In this document: piece by piece, positions 26,549 to 35,739 of the stretch
Position numbering within the stretch: the first letter of the stretch is position 1
Layout of the letters: every line of letters starts with the position of its first letter
NCBI GenBank assembly: GCA_025359785.1
Contig: JANYET010000068.1
Coordinates: forward strand, 62,001-126,000
Source: Alphaproteobacteria bacterium
Lineage (GTDB): Bacteria > Pseudomonadota > Alphaproteobacteria > Caulobacterales > Caulobacteraceae
Direction of reading: 5' to 3'
Length of the DNA stretch: 64,000 nt
Made by a program: the position numbers and the translations under genes
Notes under the pieces: model-generated
Databases searched by the model: none
What the model was told of the DNA's origin: nothing
Seen by the model: only the letters and a program-made list of their open reading frames with translations

Positions 26549-28327
26549 ATGAAGCAGTTCCTGATCACCGCGGCCGGGGTCTTCGCAGGGTTGCTGATCT
26601 TCATGATCGGCGTGCCCTTCGTGCTGATCTCGATGATCGCCAGCGCCGCGGGACCAGCGCCGCTGCCGTCCAACGCGGTGCTCGAACTCGACCTGCGTTC
26701 GCCGCTCACCGATCAGTCGCCGCAGAGCGCCTTGGCCGGCCTCACCCGCCGCGGTCACTCGGTGATGACCATCCTGGAGACTCTGCGCCGCGCGGAGAAA
26801 GACGACCGCGTGAAGGGCGTCCTCATCCGCCTGCCAGAGGGCGGCGTCGAGCCCGGCATGGCGGACGAATTGCGTTTGTCGATCAAGCACTTCCGGACGT
26901 CGGGCAAGCCGGTCATCGCCCACAGCCAGGGCCTCTATCCTTCCGGCTTCATCACCGCCACCTACATGATGGGCGCCGCGGCCGGCGACCTCTGGATGCA
27001 GCCCGGCGCCTCGTTCCAGGTGACGGGCCTGGCCAACGAGGACCTGTTCTTCAAGCGCGCGTTCGACAAGTACGGCGTCAAGGCCGACTACGAGCAGCGC
27101 TACGAATTTAAGAACGCCGTCAACGGCTACCTCCACGACGACTACACGCCTGCCCACCGGTCGGCGGAACTATCCTGGCTGACGTCGATCTACACGACCG
27201 ACATCGCCGCCGTGGCCGCCGACCGCAAACTCGACGCTGCCGCGCTGAAGGCTTCGCTGGAGGCCGGCCCCTATCTGGCGGAAGACGCCTTGGGCCTGCA
27301 TCTGATCGACCATGTGGGCCAGGTTCACGAGGCCCAGGTCGCCCTGCTGAAACAGGCCGGCGACGGCGCGGAGATGGTCGAGTTCGAGGACTACGCCCAC
27401 GGCCGGCCGGCCCGCGAGCAGGGCGCGGGCCCGACGATCGCGGTGATCGAAGCCGAGGGCGCGATCGTCGACGGCAAGGACGAGGGCGGCAATCCGTTCC
27501 TGCGCGGCGGCTCCAGCATCTATGCCGACGACACCGCCGACGCCATCTACGCCGCCATCACGGCCAAGGATGTGAAGGCCATCGTCCTGCGCCTGAATTC
27601 GCCGGGCGGCTCCGACACAGCCTCGGAGGAGATCCTGGCGGCTATCCGCGCGGCCAAGGCCGCCGGCAAGCCCGTGGTGGTCTCCATGGGGACCTACGGG
27701 GCCTCGGGCGGCTATTGGATCTCGTCGGAGGCCTCGGCGATCCTGGCGGAGCCCTCGACGCTGACCGGCTCGATCGGGGTGTTCGGCGGCAAGTTCGCGC
27801 TGGGCCCGGCGCTGGCCCGCTTCGGCGTCGATGTGCGCCAGCTGGGCGTGGGCTCGCCCTACGCCGGCGCCTTCGGCATGGGCCAGGAGTTCACCCCGGC
27901 CCAGCGCTCGGCCTTCGCCGGCTGGATGGACCGCATCTACGACAACTTCGTCCAGCGCGTGGCCACGGGCCGCAAACTTTCCCCGGACCGCGTGCGCGAG
28001 ATCGCCAAGGGCCACGTCTGGACCGGAGCCCAGGCCAAGGAGCTCGGCCTGGTCGACGAGATCGGCGGCTTCTATGAGGCCGTAGCCAAGGCCAAGACCC
28101 TGGCCAACATCTCCGGCGAGGCGCGACTGAAGCGCATGTCGCCCGAGGGCTCGACCTTCGGCGCGTTGCAGAAGATGCTCGGCGTCTCGGCGACATCGGC
28201 CCGCACGCTGGCCGCCGCGGCCTGGGTGTTCGGCGATCCCCGAGCCCAGGGCATCCTGGACGAACTGGCCCAGGCGCGGTTGCGCAGCCAGGGCGCCATG
28301 GTCCTGGCGCCGACGCCGTTTCACTGA
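26549..28327 (+). CDS. sppA: Signal peptide peptidase SppA, 67K type
   Basis: This 592 aa inner-membrane protease degrades cleaved signal peptides. An N-terminal anchor ([28 protein letters not shown]) is followed by two tandem S49 domains. The catalytic dyad is split between them as in E. coli SppA: Lys188 in [10 protein letters not shown] and Ser386 in [10 protein letters not shown]. Other marks are [12 protein letters not shown] and [14 protein letters not shown], then [16 protein letters not shown] and [20 protein letters not shown]. Length fits the full tandem form, not the short archaeal or Gram-positive form. The upstream gene is tRNA-Pro, and the downstream aspartic protease is convergent with a 13-nt gap. 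Confidence 0.95.
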   Translation: MKQFLITAAGVFAGLLIFMIGVPFVLISMIASAAGPAPLPSNAVLELDLRSPLTDQSPQSALAGLTRRGHSVMTILETLRRAEKDDRVKGVLIRLPEGGVEPGMADELRLSIKHFRTSGKPVIAHSQGLYPSGFITATYMMGAAAGDLWMQPGASFQVTGLANEDLFFKRAFDKYGVKADYEQRYEFKNAVNGYLHDDYTPAHRSAELSWLTSIYTTDIAAVAADRKLDAAALKASLEAGPYLAEDALGLHLIDHVGQVHEAQVALLKQAGDGAEMVEFEDYAHGRPAREQGAGPTIAVIEAEGAIVDGKDEGGNPFLRGGSSIYADDTADAIYAAITAKDVKAIVLRLNSPGGSDTASEEILAAIRAAKAAGKPVVVSMGTYGASGGYWISSEASAILAEPSTLTGSIGVFGGKFALGPALARFGVDVRQLGVGSPYAGAFGMGQEFTPAQRSAFAGWMDRIYDNFVQRVATGRKLSPDRVREIAKGHVWTGAQAKELGLVDEIGGFYEAVAKAKTLANISGEARLKRMSPEGSTFGALQKMLGVSATSARTLAAAAWVFGDPRAQGILDELAQARLRSQGAMVLAPTPFH

Positions 28328-28340
28328 CCCGTTGCAGGCC

Positions 28341-29393
28341 CTAGGTCGACGGCCGTGACTGTAGCCGCACGCGCTGATCGCCCGGCGGCGAGGGCGTGAA
28401 CACCACCACCCGGCGGCCGAAATCCAGAGCCACGTCCTGGAAATGGCGCAGCACATCGACGCCGATCAGGATCGCCGGCCGGTCGTTGAGCTTCCACAGG
28501 TCGAAGATGTGCAGCTGTGCGAAGACGCCCAGCACCTGATTGATCTGCATGCCCCCGAGCCGCAGCGTCGGCAGCGGGGCGAACTGACCCATGGCGGTCT
28601 GGCCGGTGGCGCTGATCAAGGGAACGGGCGCCAGCCGCACCCCGAACTCCGGATGGCTGTGAACCACGGCGTCGCGCAGCGCCAGGTTGCCCACCGTCAC
28701 CTGCGCCCCGGAATCGATGAAGGCCGCCACCCGGACGTCGCCCACCTGCGCGTCGAGGATGACCAGCTGACCCTCACGATAGGTCGCGGCCACCTGGATG
28801 GGGGCGTTAGCGGCGCGGATCCGCGAATTGGTCCCCTGGCCGATCTCGACCCCCTGGCCGGAGGCGGAAATCTCGAAGCGGTTGGCGACGAAGTCCAGCG
28901 ACATGCGCCGGCCCTTCAGGATGTCGACCCCCAGCAGGCCGTCGGCGCCCAGGCGGTCGCGCCCCAGCACGGGCAGGATCAGGTTCTGCGAGGCGACGGA
29001 GCCCACAGCCAGGCGCCGCACGCCGGCCAAGGCCGCGGACTCGGCGCCGGCGATGCCATGCACATCGGCCCTGCCGGCGGGGGGCAGAGCGCAGGCGGCG
29101 GCGGCCTCGGTCGACACCACGGTGCGGTTGGCGCCGGTGTCGACGACGAATCCGAACGGGCCCTTGCCGTTCAGCATGACCGGAACGACCATCCGCTTGG
29201 CCTGGTCGAAGGCGGTTTCCAGCAGCGCGCCGGCGTCCGGCGCGGCGGGTGGCGGCGTGGCTGTGGTGTCCAGAAGGTTGATGGAAATCAAGTCCCTGGG
29301 TGTCCGCGTCATGCAGGCGCCGAGGATCGCCGGGGCCAGGGCGGCCGTCATAGATGTGGCGATCGCGCGCCGGGACCATCCGTCTTCGGACAT
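28341..29393 (-). CDS. Retropepsin-like aspartic protease with two active-site motifs, probable lipoprotein
   Basis: This 350 aa protein carries two aspartyl-protease motifs: VVDTGANRTVVS (Asp85) and AFIDSGAQVTVG (Asp227). Each is followed by a hydrophobic-Gly segment (GLLGVDIL, AILIGVDVL), as in retroviral-type domains. A single chain may thus form the two-lobed enzyme that retropepsins build as a dimer. The N-terminus has a basic-hydrophobic leader and ILGAC with Cys27 as possible lipid-modified residue; the -2 Gly makes this less certain. The start at 29393 has AGGGGA 7 nt upstream and is preferred over 29420. It is convergent with sppA. Substrate unknown. Confidence 0.82.
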   Translation of the reverse strand: MSEDGWSRRAIATSMTAALAPAILGACMTRTPRDLISINLLDTTATPPPAAPDAGALLETAFDQAKRMVVPVMLNGKGPFGFVVDTGANRTVVSTEAAAACALPPAGRADVHGIAGAESAALAGVRRLAVGSVASQNLILPVLGRDRLGADGLLGVDILKGRRMSLDFVANRFEISASGQGVEIGQGTNSRIRAANAPIQVAATYREGQLVILDAQVGDVRVAAFIDSGAQVTVGNLALRDAVVHSHPEFGVRLAPVPLISATGQTAMGQFAPLPTLRLGGMQINQVLGVFAQLHIFDLWKLNDRPAILIGVDVLRHFQDVALDFGRRVVVFTPSPPGDQRVRLQSRPST

Positions 29394-29484
29394 GCCGAAT
29401 CCCCTGTTCGGGCGGCACATTGCCCGGGGTGCGGGGAAAGCAAAAGCCGGTTGCGACCAAAGCCCGTGAGGACTGGGCGCCGCT

Positions 29485-30234
29485 TCAGGCGTCGAACTTG
29501 CGGTCCTTGGACGGGGTCATGTCGTCGATCAGGCTCTGGGCGAGCGCTTTCAGGCCCTCTGGCGTGCGGCTGTCGGCGACCACGCCGCGCAGGCGTTTGT
29601 CGGCGGCCGCGACGTCACCCGCCGCCATGTCGGCGCGGGCCAGGACGATGATCGCGTCCGGATAACCGGGCTCCACCGCCAGGACCTGTTCGGCCAGCCC
29701 GCGGGCCTCGGCATGCCGCTCGGCGCGGCTCGCCACCGAAGCCAGGCCCGCGATGGCCAGCAGGTTCTGCGGTTGCAGCGCCATGGCGCGGCGAAAGGCG
29801 GCTTCGGCCTCCACGCTGCGGCCCAGGGCGTCCAGCGCTGCGCCGCGGGCGGCATGCGAGGGCGCGAAATCGGGCTCGGCGGCGATCAGCGCGTCGAAGT
29901 GCGGCAGCGCCGGGCCGAACCGCTGCAGGCGGAACAGGCAAAGCCCCAGGGCCTGACGCAGGCCCAGGTCGCCGGGCGCGAAGCTGTGGCCGCGCTCCAG
30001 CAGCACCAGCGCCTCGCCGAAGCGGTCCTCGCTCTCCAGACGCTCGGCGGCGAGATTGAAGATCAGCGGATGTTCGAGGCCGTCCGCCAGCGCGGCGTCG
30101 GCCAGGGCCACGGCGGCCTCGACCTCGTCCGCCTCAAGCTTGGCCTCGATGTCGCGCAGCGTCGCGCGGTCGGCCTCGCGGTCGCGCGGCTTGGCGCCCA
30201 CCTGGAACCGGATCGGTCCCGACTTGAATTCCAT
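29485..30234 (-). CDS. Tetratricopeptide repeat protein, 249 aa
   Basis: This cytoplasmic protein has no signal peptide and consists of TPR-like helical hairpins: FGEALVLLERGHSFAPGDLGLRQALG, FGPALPHFDALIAAEPDFAPSHAARG and SVEAEAAFRRAMALQPQNLLAIAGLA, then AEARGLAEQVLAVEPGYPDAIIVLARADM. About five repeats are visible. TPR proteins in this order often carry a C-terminal sulfotransferase domain, but here the chain stops without one. It probably serves as a protein-protein scaffold. The frame is open up to 30345, but the ATG at 30234 begins a normal acidic-basic head. A terminator separates it from the upstream TonB receptor. Confidence 0.8.
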   Translation of the reverse strand: MEFKSGPIRFQVGAKPRDREADRATLRDIEAKLEADEVEAAVALADAALADGLEHPLIFNLAAERLESEDRFGEALVLLERGHSFAPGDLGLRQALGLCLFRLQRFGPALPHFDALIAAEPDFAPSHAARGAALDALGRSVEAEAAFRRAMALQPQNLLAIAGLASVASRAERHAEARGLAEQVLAVEPGYPDAIIVLARADMAAGDVAAADKRLRGVVADSRTPEGLKALAQSLIDDMTPSKDRKFDA

Positions 30235-30314
30235 CTGACGGCCTCGCACGCGTTCGATCGCGCGCGACCCTAGCCGCCCCCTCGTTACCGAACAAGAAAA
30301 GGGTCCCGCCCATG

Positions 30315-30343
30315 AAAAAGGGCGGCGGATTGCTCCGCCGCCC
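30315..30343 (-). terminator. Rho-independent terminator of TonB receptor
   Basis: A perfect 10-bp stem GGGCGGCGGA / TCCGCCGCCC (30320-30329, 30334-30343) with loop TTGC is followed on the minus strand by five Ts (30315-30319). It lies 28 nt after the receptor stop. Confidence 0.93.
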
Positions 30344-30370
30344 AAATTCTTGAAGCCTTGAACGCGCGGC

Positions 30371-33361
30371 TTAGAAGTCGGCGCTCAGACCCACGTACAT
30401 GTAGCGGCCCAGGGCGTCATAGACCTGCGGGAAGGTGTTGCCGTTGCCGACCGTGCCCGGCAGGTTCGCGCCGGCCAGCGGCGGATCCCGGTCGAGCACG
30501 TTGTTCACGCCAACCCGGAAGTTCAGGTTGTTGTGGACCGTGAAGTTCGCCGACAGGTCGAGGTAGCTCTGCGAGGCGAAGGTCTTCTCGTTGGCGAATT
30601 GCGCACCCACGTTGTTCAGCTGCGCGTTGGCGTCATACGAGTCGGCGGTCACCTTGGCGAAGTAGCGCCATTGGGCCGAGACATTCACGCTCTTCACCCA
30701 GTCGCCGTAGGAGAACGGCGTGTTCCAGGTGATGCGCGCCTTGTGGCGCCATTCCGGGTTCGGGGTGCCGCAGCTCACGCCGTAGAGGCCCTTACAGTCG
30801 AAGGACGGGCCGCCCGGCAGGGGCTGGGTAACCAGGGTGTCGAGGTAGGTGCCGATGAAGCTGGTCGAGATCGAGCCATGGTCGCCCAGGCCGATGTTCG
30901 ACAGGTCGGTGCGGTAGCTCGCGCTGATGTCGACGCCGGTGGTCTTCAGCGAACCGGTGTTCAGCGTCGTGTCCTGCACGAAGCCCTGATTGCTCAGGAA
31001 CAGCGAGCCGGCCGCATCGCGGTGGACCAGATTACAGAAGAACGGGTTGCCGGTGTTGACGCAGTTGGTCAGCTCCAGGGTCGCGCCGATGTTCGAGATG
31101 AAGCTGTCGACCTTGATGTTGAAGTAGTCGACCGAGAAGATCAGGCCCGGGATGAACTTGGGCTGAGCCACGAAGCCGGCGGTGTAGGTGTCGCTGATTT
31201 CCGGCTTCAGGTTCGGGTTACCGCCGGTCTGACCGTTGTACTGGTTGGCCGGGTTCTTCTCGATGGCCAGGACCTGGGCGGTGCTCAGGTTGAACAGCCG
31301 GGCGCAGGTCGCGACCAAGGGGTTGGCGGCGGTCAGGCCGGCGCAGGGATCCTGCGTACCGTCCAGCACCACGTTCTGCGGCGCATAGAGTTCGCCGATG
31401 TTCGGGGCGCGAACCGCGCGGTTGTAGCCTGAGCGGAAGCGCAGACCGTCAATCGGCGACCACTCGCCGGCCAGCTTGTAGGTGTTGGTGTCGCCCACCG
31501 AGGAGTAGCTCGAGAAGCGGTAGCCCAGCTCCAGGGACAGGTCCTTGATGTAGGGCATGTCGCTGATCAGCGGCACGCGGGCTTCGCCGAACAGTTCGTA
31601 GACGTCGAAGCTGCCGTTGACCGGCGGGTTCGCGCCGCCGTTGCCGTTCACCAGGCCGTTGCTCGACAGGAAGTCGGCGATCGTGTCGAGGTGCTCGCGG
31701 CGGTATTCCGCACCGAACGCAACGCCCACGCCATCCGAAGCCAGCGGGCTCTTGATCCCGTAATCGCCAAGCTTGCCGGTGAAGGCCAGGCTGGCGACGC
31801 GCTCGTTGGTGTTGCCGCCCGAGAAGCTGTTGATCGACAGGAAGTTGATCGCGGCTTGCGAGATCAGACGCGACGAGAAGATGTTGATCGGAACGCAGCC
31901 CGGATCCGGGTTGCCCGCCGGGTTACAGACGACTTGACCCGCGGCGTTGGTGACCGCGTTCAGCGACTGGTTGATGCGCGGCGTGGTGAAGTTGCCGGAC
32001 TGGCGGTTGTTGAACTGCACGGAGCCGTATTGCAGGTAGCCGTCGTAGGTCCAGTCCTTGCCCAGGTCGCCACGCAGGCCCAGCACGATGCGGTAGTCGT
32101 TGCGGCGGAACTGGGTCAGGCGGCCGGACTGCTCTTCCGGCAGCAGACGGCGGGCGACGGTGCCGGTGAAGGTGCCGGCCGGGTTGGCGGCGCAGCTGCC
32201 GCCGCCGGTCGCGGCCGTCGCGTTGATCGCGCCACGTTCCTGAGCGCTCAGGAAGGGGTTGGCGCAGTTGATCGAGAACGTGCCGGCGAAGATGCCGCCC
32301 GCCGCGATCTGAGCGGTCGAGTTGTCGTCCATGAACATGGTGTCCATGTAGGCCTCGGCCCAGGGCGCGATCTCGTAGTGGGCAAACGCGCCCATGCTGT
32401 AGCGCTCGTCCGGACGGACGAAGAAGTTGGCCGGGCCGAAGTTGAACACGTCCGTCGCGGCGTTGCGGGCGCGGAAGGTATTGAAGGTGGTCGGATCGAC
32501 CAACTGGGTTCCGACGCGCGCCGGGTAGGCGGTGCCGGAGCCGGAGCAGGCGAAGCCGGCGGCATTGGAGCCGAGCGTACAGGCCGAGAAGTCGCGGTCA
32601 CGCTCGAGGATGGCGTTGTTCTGGCGGTAGGTGGCGTAGGCGGTGATGTTGCCCTTGCCGTCCGGCGCGTTGACGCCGATCACCATGGCGACTTCCGAGC
32701 CCTCACCGCCGAAGATGTTGTTCGACGGAATGGCGTACTGCGACGGGATGGTGGCCGTGGCGGCCGAGGCGCGCAACGCGGCCTGACCGACGCTGCTGTC
32801 GTTGGTGTGCTGGTAGCCGGAGTATTGCGCGTCGATGCGCACGCCTTCGAAGTTCTTCAGCATGATGAAGTTCACCACGCCCGAGACGGCGTCGGCGCCG
32901 TAGGTCGCCGAGGCGCCGCCGGTCAGCAGGTCCACCCGCTCGACGAGCGCGGCGGGGATGAAATTCAGGTCGGCCGGGGTCGGCTGAGCGCGGCGGCCGT
33001 CGATCAGCACCAGGGTGCGGGACGAGCCCAGGCCACGCAGGTTGACGGTGGCGGTGCCGTTGGCGCCGTTGGTGATCGACGAGCCCTGACCGGCGAACAC
33101 CTGCGGCAGGGAGTTGGTGATGTCCTCGATCCGGGTGACGCCCTGGGCCTTAACATCGGCGCTGCCGACCGTGGTGATCGGCGCGATGGAGGTCAGGTTC
33201 GGCGACGGGATACGCGTGCCGGTGACGACAATTTCCGAGACTTCGCCGCTCGCGGCGTCAGCCGCGGCCGCATAGGCCTGAGTAGCCGACAGGCCCAGGA
33301 AGGCCGCGCCGCAGATCATCGAGGAGGCCAGCAGGCGCTCCCGAGTGGATTGAATCTTCAA
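30371..33361 (-). CDS. TonB-dependent receptor, 996 aa
   Basis: This long outer-membrane receptor belongs to the Oar/CirA-like group rich in Caulobacterales. The signal peptide is followed by a TonB-box-like SEIVVTGTRIPSPNL, and the plug shows VLIDGRRAQPTPADLNFIPAALVERVDLLTGGASATYGADAVSGVVNFIM. The barrel finishes with GRYMYVGLSADF. Extra length compared with the neighbours lies in loop regions with paired cysteines (SINCANPFLS, GGGSCAANPAG, QVVCNPAGNPDPGC). The start appears to be TTG at 33361, with a strong GGAGG 9 nt upstream. No transport partner genes lie beside it, so the ligand is unknown. Confidence 0.95.
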   Translation of the reverse strand: MKIQSTRERLLASSMICGAAFLGLSATQAYAAAADAASGEVSEIVVTGTRIPSPNLTSIAPITTVGSADVKAQGVTRIEDITNSLPQVFAGQGSSITNGANGTATVNLRGLGSSRTLVLIDGRRAQPTPADLNFIPAALVERVDLLTGGASATYGADAVSGVVNFIMLKNFEGVRIDAQYSGYQHTNDSSVGQAALRASAATATIPSQYAIPSNNIFGGEGSEVAMVIGVNAPDGKGNITAYATYRQNNAILERDRDFSACTLGSNAAGFACSGSGTAYPARVGTQLVDPTTFNTFRARNAATDVFNFGPANFFVRPDERYSMGAFAHYEIAPWAEAYMDTMFMDDNSTAQIAAGGIFAGTFSINCANPFLSAQERGAINATAATGGGSCAANPAGTFTGTVARRLLPEEQSGRLTQFRRNDYRIVLGLRGDLGKDWTYDGYLQYGSVQFNNRQSGNFTTPRINQSLNAVTNAAGQVVCNPAGNPDPGCVPINIFSSRLISQAAINFLSINSFSGGNTNERVASLAFTGKLGDYGIKSPLASDGVGVAFGAEYRREHLDTIADFLSSNGLVNGNGGANPPVNGSFDVYELFGEARVPLISDMPYIKDLSLELGYRFSSYSSVGDTNTYKLAGEWSPIDGLRFRSGYNRAVRAPNIGELYAPQNVVLDGTQDPCAGLTAANPLVATCARLFNLSTAQVLAIEKNPANQYNGQTGGNPNLKPEISDTYTAGFVAQPKFIPGLIFSVDYFNIKVDSFISNIGATLELTNCVNTGNPFFCNLVHRDAAGSLFLSNQGFVQDTTLNTGSLKTTGVDISASYRTDLSNIGLGDHGSISTSFIGTYLDTLVTQPLPGGPSFDCKGLYGVSCGTPNPEWRHKARITWNTPFSYGDWVKSVNVSAQWRYFAKVTADSYDANAQLNNVGAQFANEKTFASQSYLDLSANFTVHNNLNFRVGVNNVLDRDPPLAGANLPGTVGNGNTFPQVYDALGRYMYVGLSADF

Positions 33362-33724
33362 GGTCTAAATCCTCCAGCGGTCGCCTCGAAAGGCCGACCT
33401 GCCCCCAAACGAAATCGGTCCCGGAATCTTAGTCGAGCCCGGTTACGTTGGAGTTACTTGGGTATCCGACAACCGGTCAACGAACATTAGCCGTCGGCAA
33501 TGTTGCGGAAGCCGACCTGTCGCATTCTGGTCACAGATTGGGCGCGGGAGCCGCATTGCGCGCACGTTTCGTCCCCGGAAGACCCAAATGCGCCACGCTC
33601 CTATCTCACAAAACGCCCGTGAAGAGCCAAGCTCGCCGGCGCCTGGCGCGCCTGAAATCGACCGATTGCGCGGGCCTCTCCGGCGGTCTTCAATGCAGGG
33701 CCGTTATTCGTGGGGATATGATCG
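33362..33724. promoter_or_regulatory. Divergent promoter region
   Basis: This 363-bp gap precedes the TonB receptor (minus) and the secreted protein at 33725 (plus). It contains only the SD GGAGG of the receptor at its left edge; no ORF, repeat or clear operator was found. Confidence 0.35.
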
Positions 33725-34276
33725 ATGAAGCTCTTTGGTGTTGGCGCGCGTCTCGTCGCGGCGGGCGTCCTGATCGCGGCGCTGTCGGCGCCCCCGCTGA
33801 TCGCCGCGCCCGCCCCGGCGATCGCCCAGGATCGCGCCAAGGAGATGCAGCAGCTCATCGACTGCCGAAAGCTCGCCGACAACACCGCCCGCCTGGCCTG
33901 CTACGATTCTGCGGCGTCCGCCCTCGATCAGGCCGAAGCCAAGGGCGACATCGTGGTGGTCAACCGCGAGCAGGCCCGCAAGGTCCGCCGCCAGGCCTTC
34001 GGCTTCTCGATGCCCTCGATCAGCCTCTTCGAACGCGGTGAAAAGCCGGAAGAGGTCGCCCAGGCCAGCGACAAGATCGCCTCGGTCCGCAAGCTGCTCA
34101 GCGGCAAGTGGGAGTTCCGGCTGGAGAGCGGCGCGATCTGGGTGCAGGTCGACCTCACCGAACTGCCGCTCGACCCCAAGCCGGGCCAGCCGGTGAAGAT
34201 CCAGAAGGCGGCCATGGGCAGCTACGCCATGACGGTCGGCAACCAACGCTCCATCAAGGTGCATCGCCAGGAATAG
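33725..34276 (+). CDS. Secreted conserved hypothetical protein with CRxxxDxxxRLxCYD motif
   Basis: This 183 aa exported protein has a signal peptide (LVAAGVLIAALSAPPLIAAPAPAIAQ). The mature start DCRKLADNTARLACYDSAAS holds two cysteines in the CR...RLxCYD motif that is seen in several short periplasmic proteins, including type VI-associated ones. The C-terminal half (LLSGKWEFRLESGAIWVQVDLTELPLDPKPGQPVKIQKAAMGSY) looks like a small beta barrel. No type VI genes are nearby, so I do not infer a secretion role. It is followed by the DUF442 gene 42 nt downstream and may head that operon. Confidence 0.72.
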   Translation: MKLFGVGARLVAAGVLIAALSAPPLIAAPAPAIAQDRAKEMQQLIDCRKLADNTARLACYDSAASALDQAEAKGDIVVVNREQARKVRRQAFGFSMPSISLFERGEKPEEVAQASDKIASVRKLLSGKWEFRLESGAIWVQVDLTELPLDPKPGQPVKIQKAAMGSYAMTVGNQRSIKVHRQE

Positions 34277-34318
34277 CCGCGCCCACCGGCCCGCAAGCCC
34301 GCAAGCCTGAAGGATCCC

Positions 34319-34729
34319 ATGTCTGACTTCCGACGCGTCACCGACGACTTCACCACCGCCCCGCAGATCAGCGTGGCCGATGTGGCGGAGGCCGCCGCCC
34401 TGGGCTTCACCACGATCATCTGCAACCGCCCCGACGGCGAGGACCCGGGCCAGCCCGCCGCCGCCGAGATCGCCGCCGCCGCGCAGGCCGCGGGCCTTGC
34501 CTATGTGCACATCCCGTTCAGCGGCCCGCCCGGCCCGGCCCAGGTCGAGGCCATGCGCCAGGCGCTCGACGCCTCGGATGGCCCGGTGCTGGCCTACTGC
34601 CGCTCCGGCACCCGCTGCATCACCTGCTGGGCGATCGGCCAGGCCATGTCCGGCGCCATGGACCGTGGCGAGCTGGTCAGCCTCGGCCGCGCCGCCGGCT
34701 ATGACCTGTCCGGCGCGCTCGGCGGATGA
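34319..34729 (+). CDS. DUF442/TIGR01244 sulfur transferase or phosphatase-like protein
   Basis: This 136 aa cytoplasmic protein has the tyrosine-phosphatase-like fold of the DUF442 family (TIGR01244). The phosphate- or sulfur-binding loop is LAYCRSGTRCITCW with Cys94 and Arg99. The N-terminal VTDDFTTAPQISVADV and FTTIICNRPDGEDPGQP are the family's signature. DUF442 is often fused to a metallo-beta-lactamase persulfide dioxygenase (Blh type) and handles sulfide-derived sulfur. Here an MBL gene starts 7 nt downstream as a separate chain, which keeps the functional link but not the fusion. Confidence 0.88.
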   Translation: MSDFRRVTDDFTTAPQISVADVAEAAALGFTTIICNRPDGEDPGQPAAAEIAAAAQAAGLAYVHIPFSGPPGPAQVEAMRQALDASDGPVLAYCRSGTRCITCWAIGQAMSGAMDRGELVSLGRAAGYDLSGALGG

Positions 34730-34736
34730 TCCCCGC

Positions 34737-35633
34737 ATGATCCCCTATGTCCGCGAGATCGACTTCGAATACGGCGCCTGCGACCAGGTCTCGCCGCTGA
34801 TCCGCCGGGTGGTGGCCAACAATCCGGGGCCGTTCACCTTCAAGGGGACGGGCACCTACATTGTCGGCAGGGGCGAAGTCGCGGTCATCGATCCCGGCCC
34901 AGACCTGCCCGACCACCTGGCCGCCATCCTAGCGGCCGTCGAGGGCGAGCGCGTCACCGCCATCGCGATCACCCACCACCATTCCGACCACTCGCCCCTG
35001 GCCGGCCCGCTGAAGGCCGCCACCGGCGCGGCCATCTATGGCTGCGCCGTCGCCGGCCACGAGGCCGAGGATACCGGCGAGGTGAAGATGGAGGCCGGCC
35101 ACGACCACGACTTCCGCCCCGACGTCAGCCTCTGCGGCGGCGGCGCGATCACCGGTCCCGGATGGACACTGGAGGCCATCCCGACGCCCGGCCACACCTC
35201 CAACCATCTCTGCTACGCGCTGAAGGAGGAGAACGCCCTGTTCTCCGGCGACCACATCATGGGCTGGTCGACCACGGTGATCACACCGCCGGACGGCGAC
35301 ATGACCGACTATCTGGAGAGCCTGGCGACCATCCGCGCGCGGGCCTTCACGACGCTCTGGCCGACCCATGGCCCGCCGATCCGCGAGGTCACGCCCTTCA
35401 TCGACGCCTATGTCGCCCACCGCCAGGAGCGCATGGACCAGATCCTGCTGGCCCTGGCCGACGGCCCGGCCTCGATCCGCCAGCTCGTGCCGAAGCTCTA
35501 TGCCGACGTCGATGCCCGCCTGCATCCGGCCGCCGCGCGGTCGATGCTGGCCGCCATCATTCACCTGGAACGCGGCGGCGGCCTCGAGGCCGCCGGGCCG
35601 CCCGGACCGGACACGGTCTACCGGCTGGCCTGA
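34737..35633 (+). CDS. MBL-fold metallo-hydrolase (LACTB2-like)
   Basis: This 298 aa cytoplasmic hydrolase binds two metals through THHHSDHSP (about 79-87), PGHTSNHLC and FSGDHIMGW. The C-terminal helical part (ERMDQILLALADGPASIRQLVPKLYADV) is a winged-helix tail as in LACTB2-like proteins, which are nucleases or thioester hydrolases. It is not of the ETHE1 persulfide-dioxygenase type that is usually fused to DUF442. The ATG at 34737 follows the DUF442 stop by 7 nt; the longer open frame upstream is a shadow of that gene. A strong hairpin follows at 35668. Confidence 0.88.
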   Translation: MIPYVREIDFEYGACDQVSPLIRRVVANNPGPFTFKGTGTYIVGRGEVAVIDPGPDLPDHLAAILAAVEGERVTAIAITHHHSDHSPLAGPLKAATGAAIYGCAVAGHEAEDTGEVKMEAGHDHDFRPDVSLCGGGAITGPGWTLEAIPTPGHTSNHLCYALKEENALFSGDHIMGWSTTVITPPDGDMTDYLESLATIRARAFTTLWPTHGPPIREVTPFIDAYVAHRQERMDQILLALADGPASIRQLVPKLYADVDARLHPAAARSMLAAIIHLERGGGLEAAGPPGPDTVYRLA

Positions 35634-35667
35634 AGGAGACGCCGGGGCGATCCGCGGCGGCCAAAAG

Positions 35668-35699
35668 AAATCCCTCGATCCGGCTGGATCGAGGGATTT
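35668..35699. terminator. Bidirectional terminator
   Basis: A perfect 14-bp inverted repeat (AAATCCCTCGATCC / GGATCGAGGGATTT) with a 4-nt loop lies between the convergent MBL gene and the small acidic protein gene. Minus-strand reading gives a better T-run (ATTTCTTTTGG), so it serves the small gene at least as well. Confidence 0.9.
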
Positions 35700-35739
35700 G
35701 TGCGTTTGGCGATGCGCCCGTGGGCGCGGTCCCCTGCGG

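Noticed and set aside
33725..34276. Type VI secretion component
   Set aside because: Only a short CR...RLxCYD motif is shared; no other type VI genes are present.
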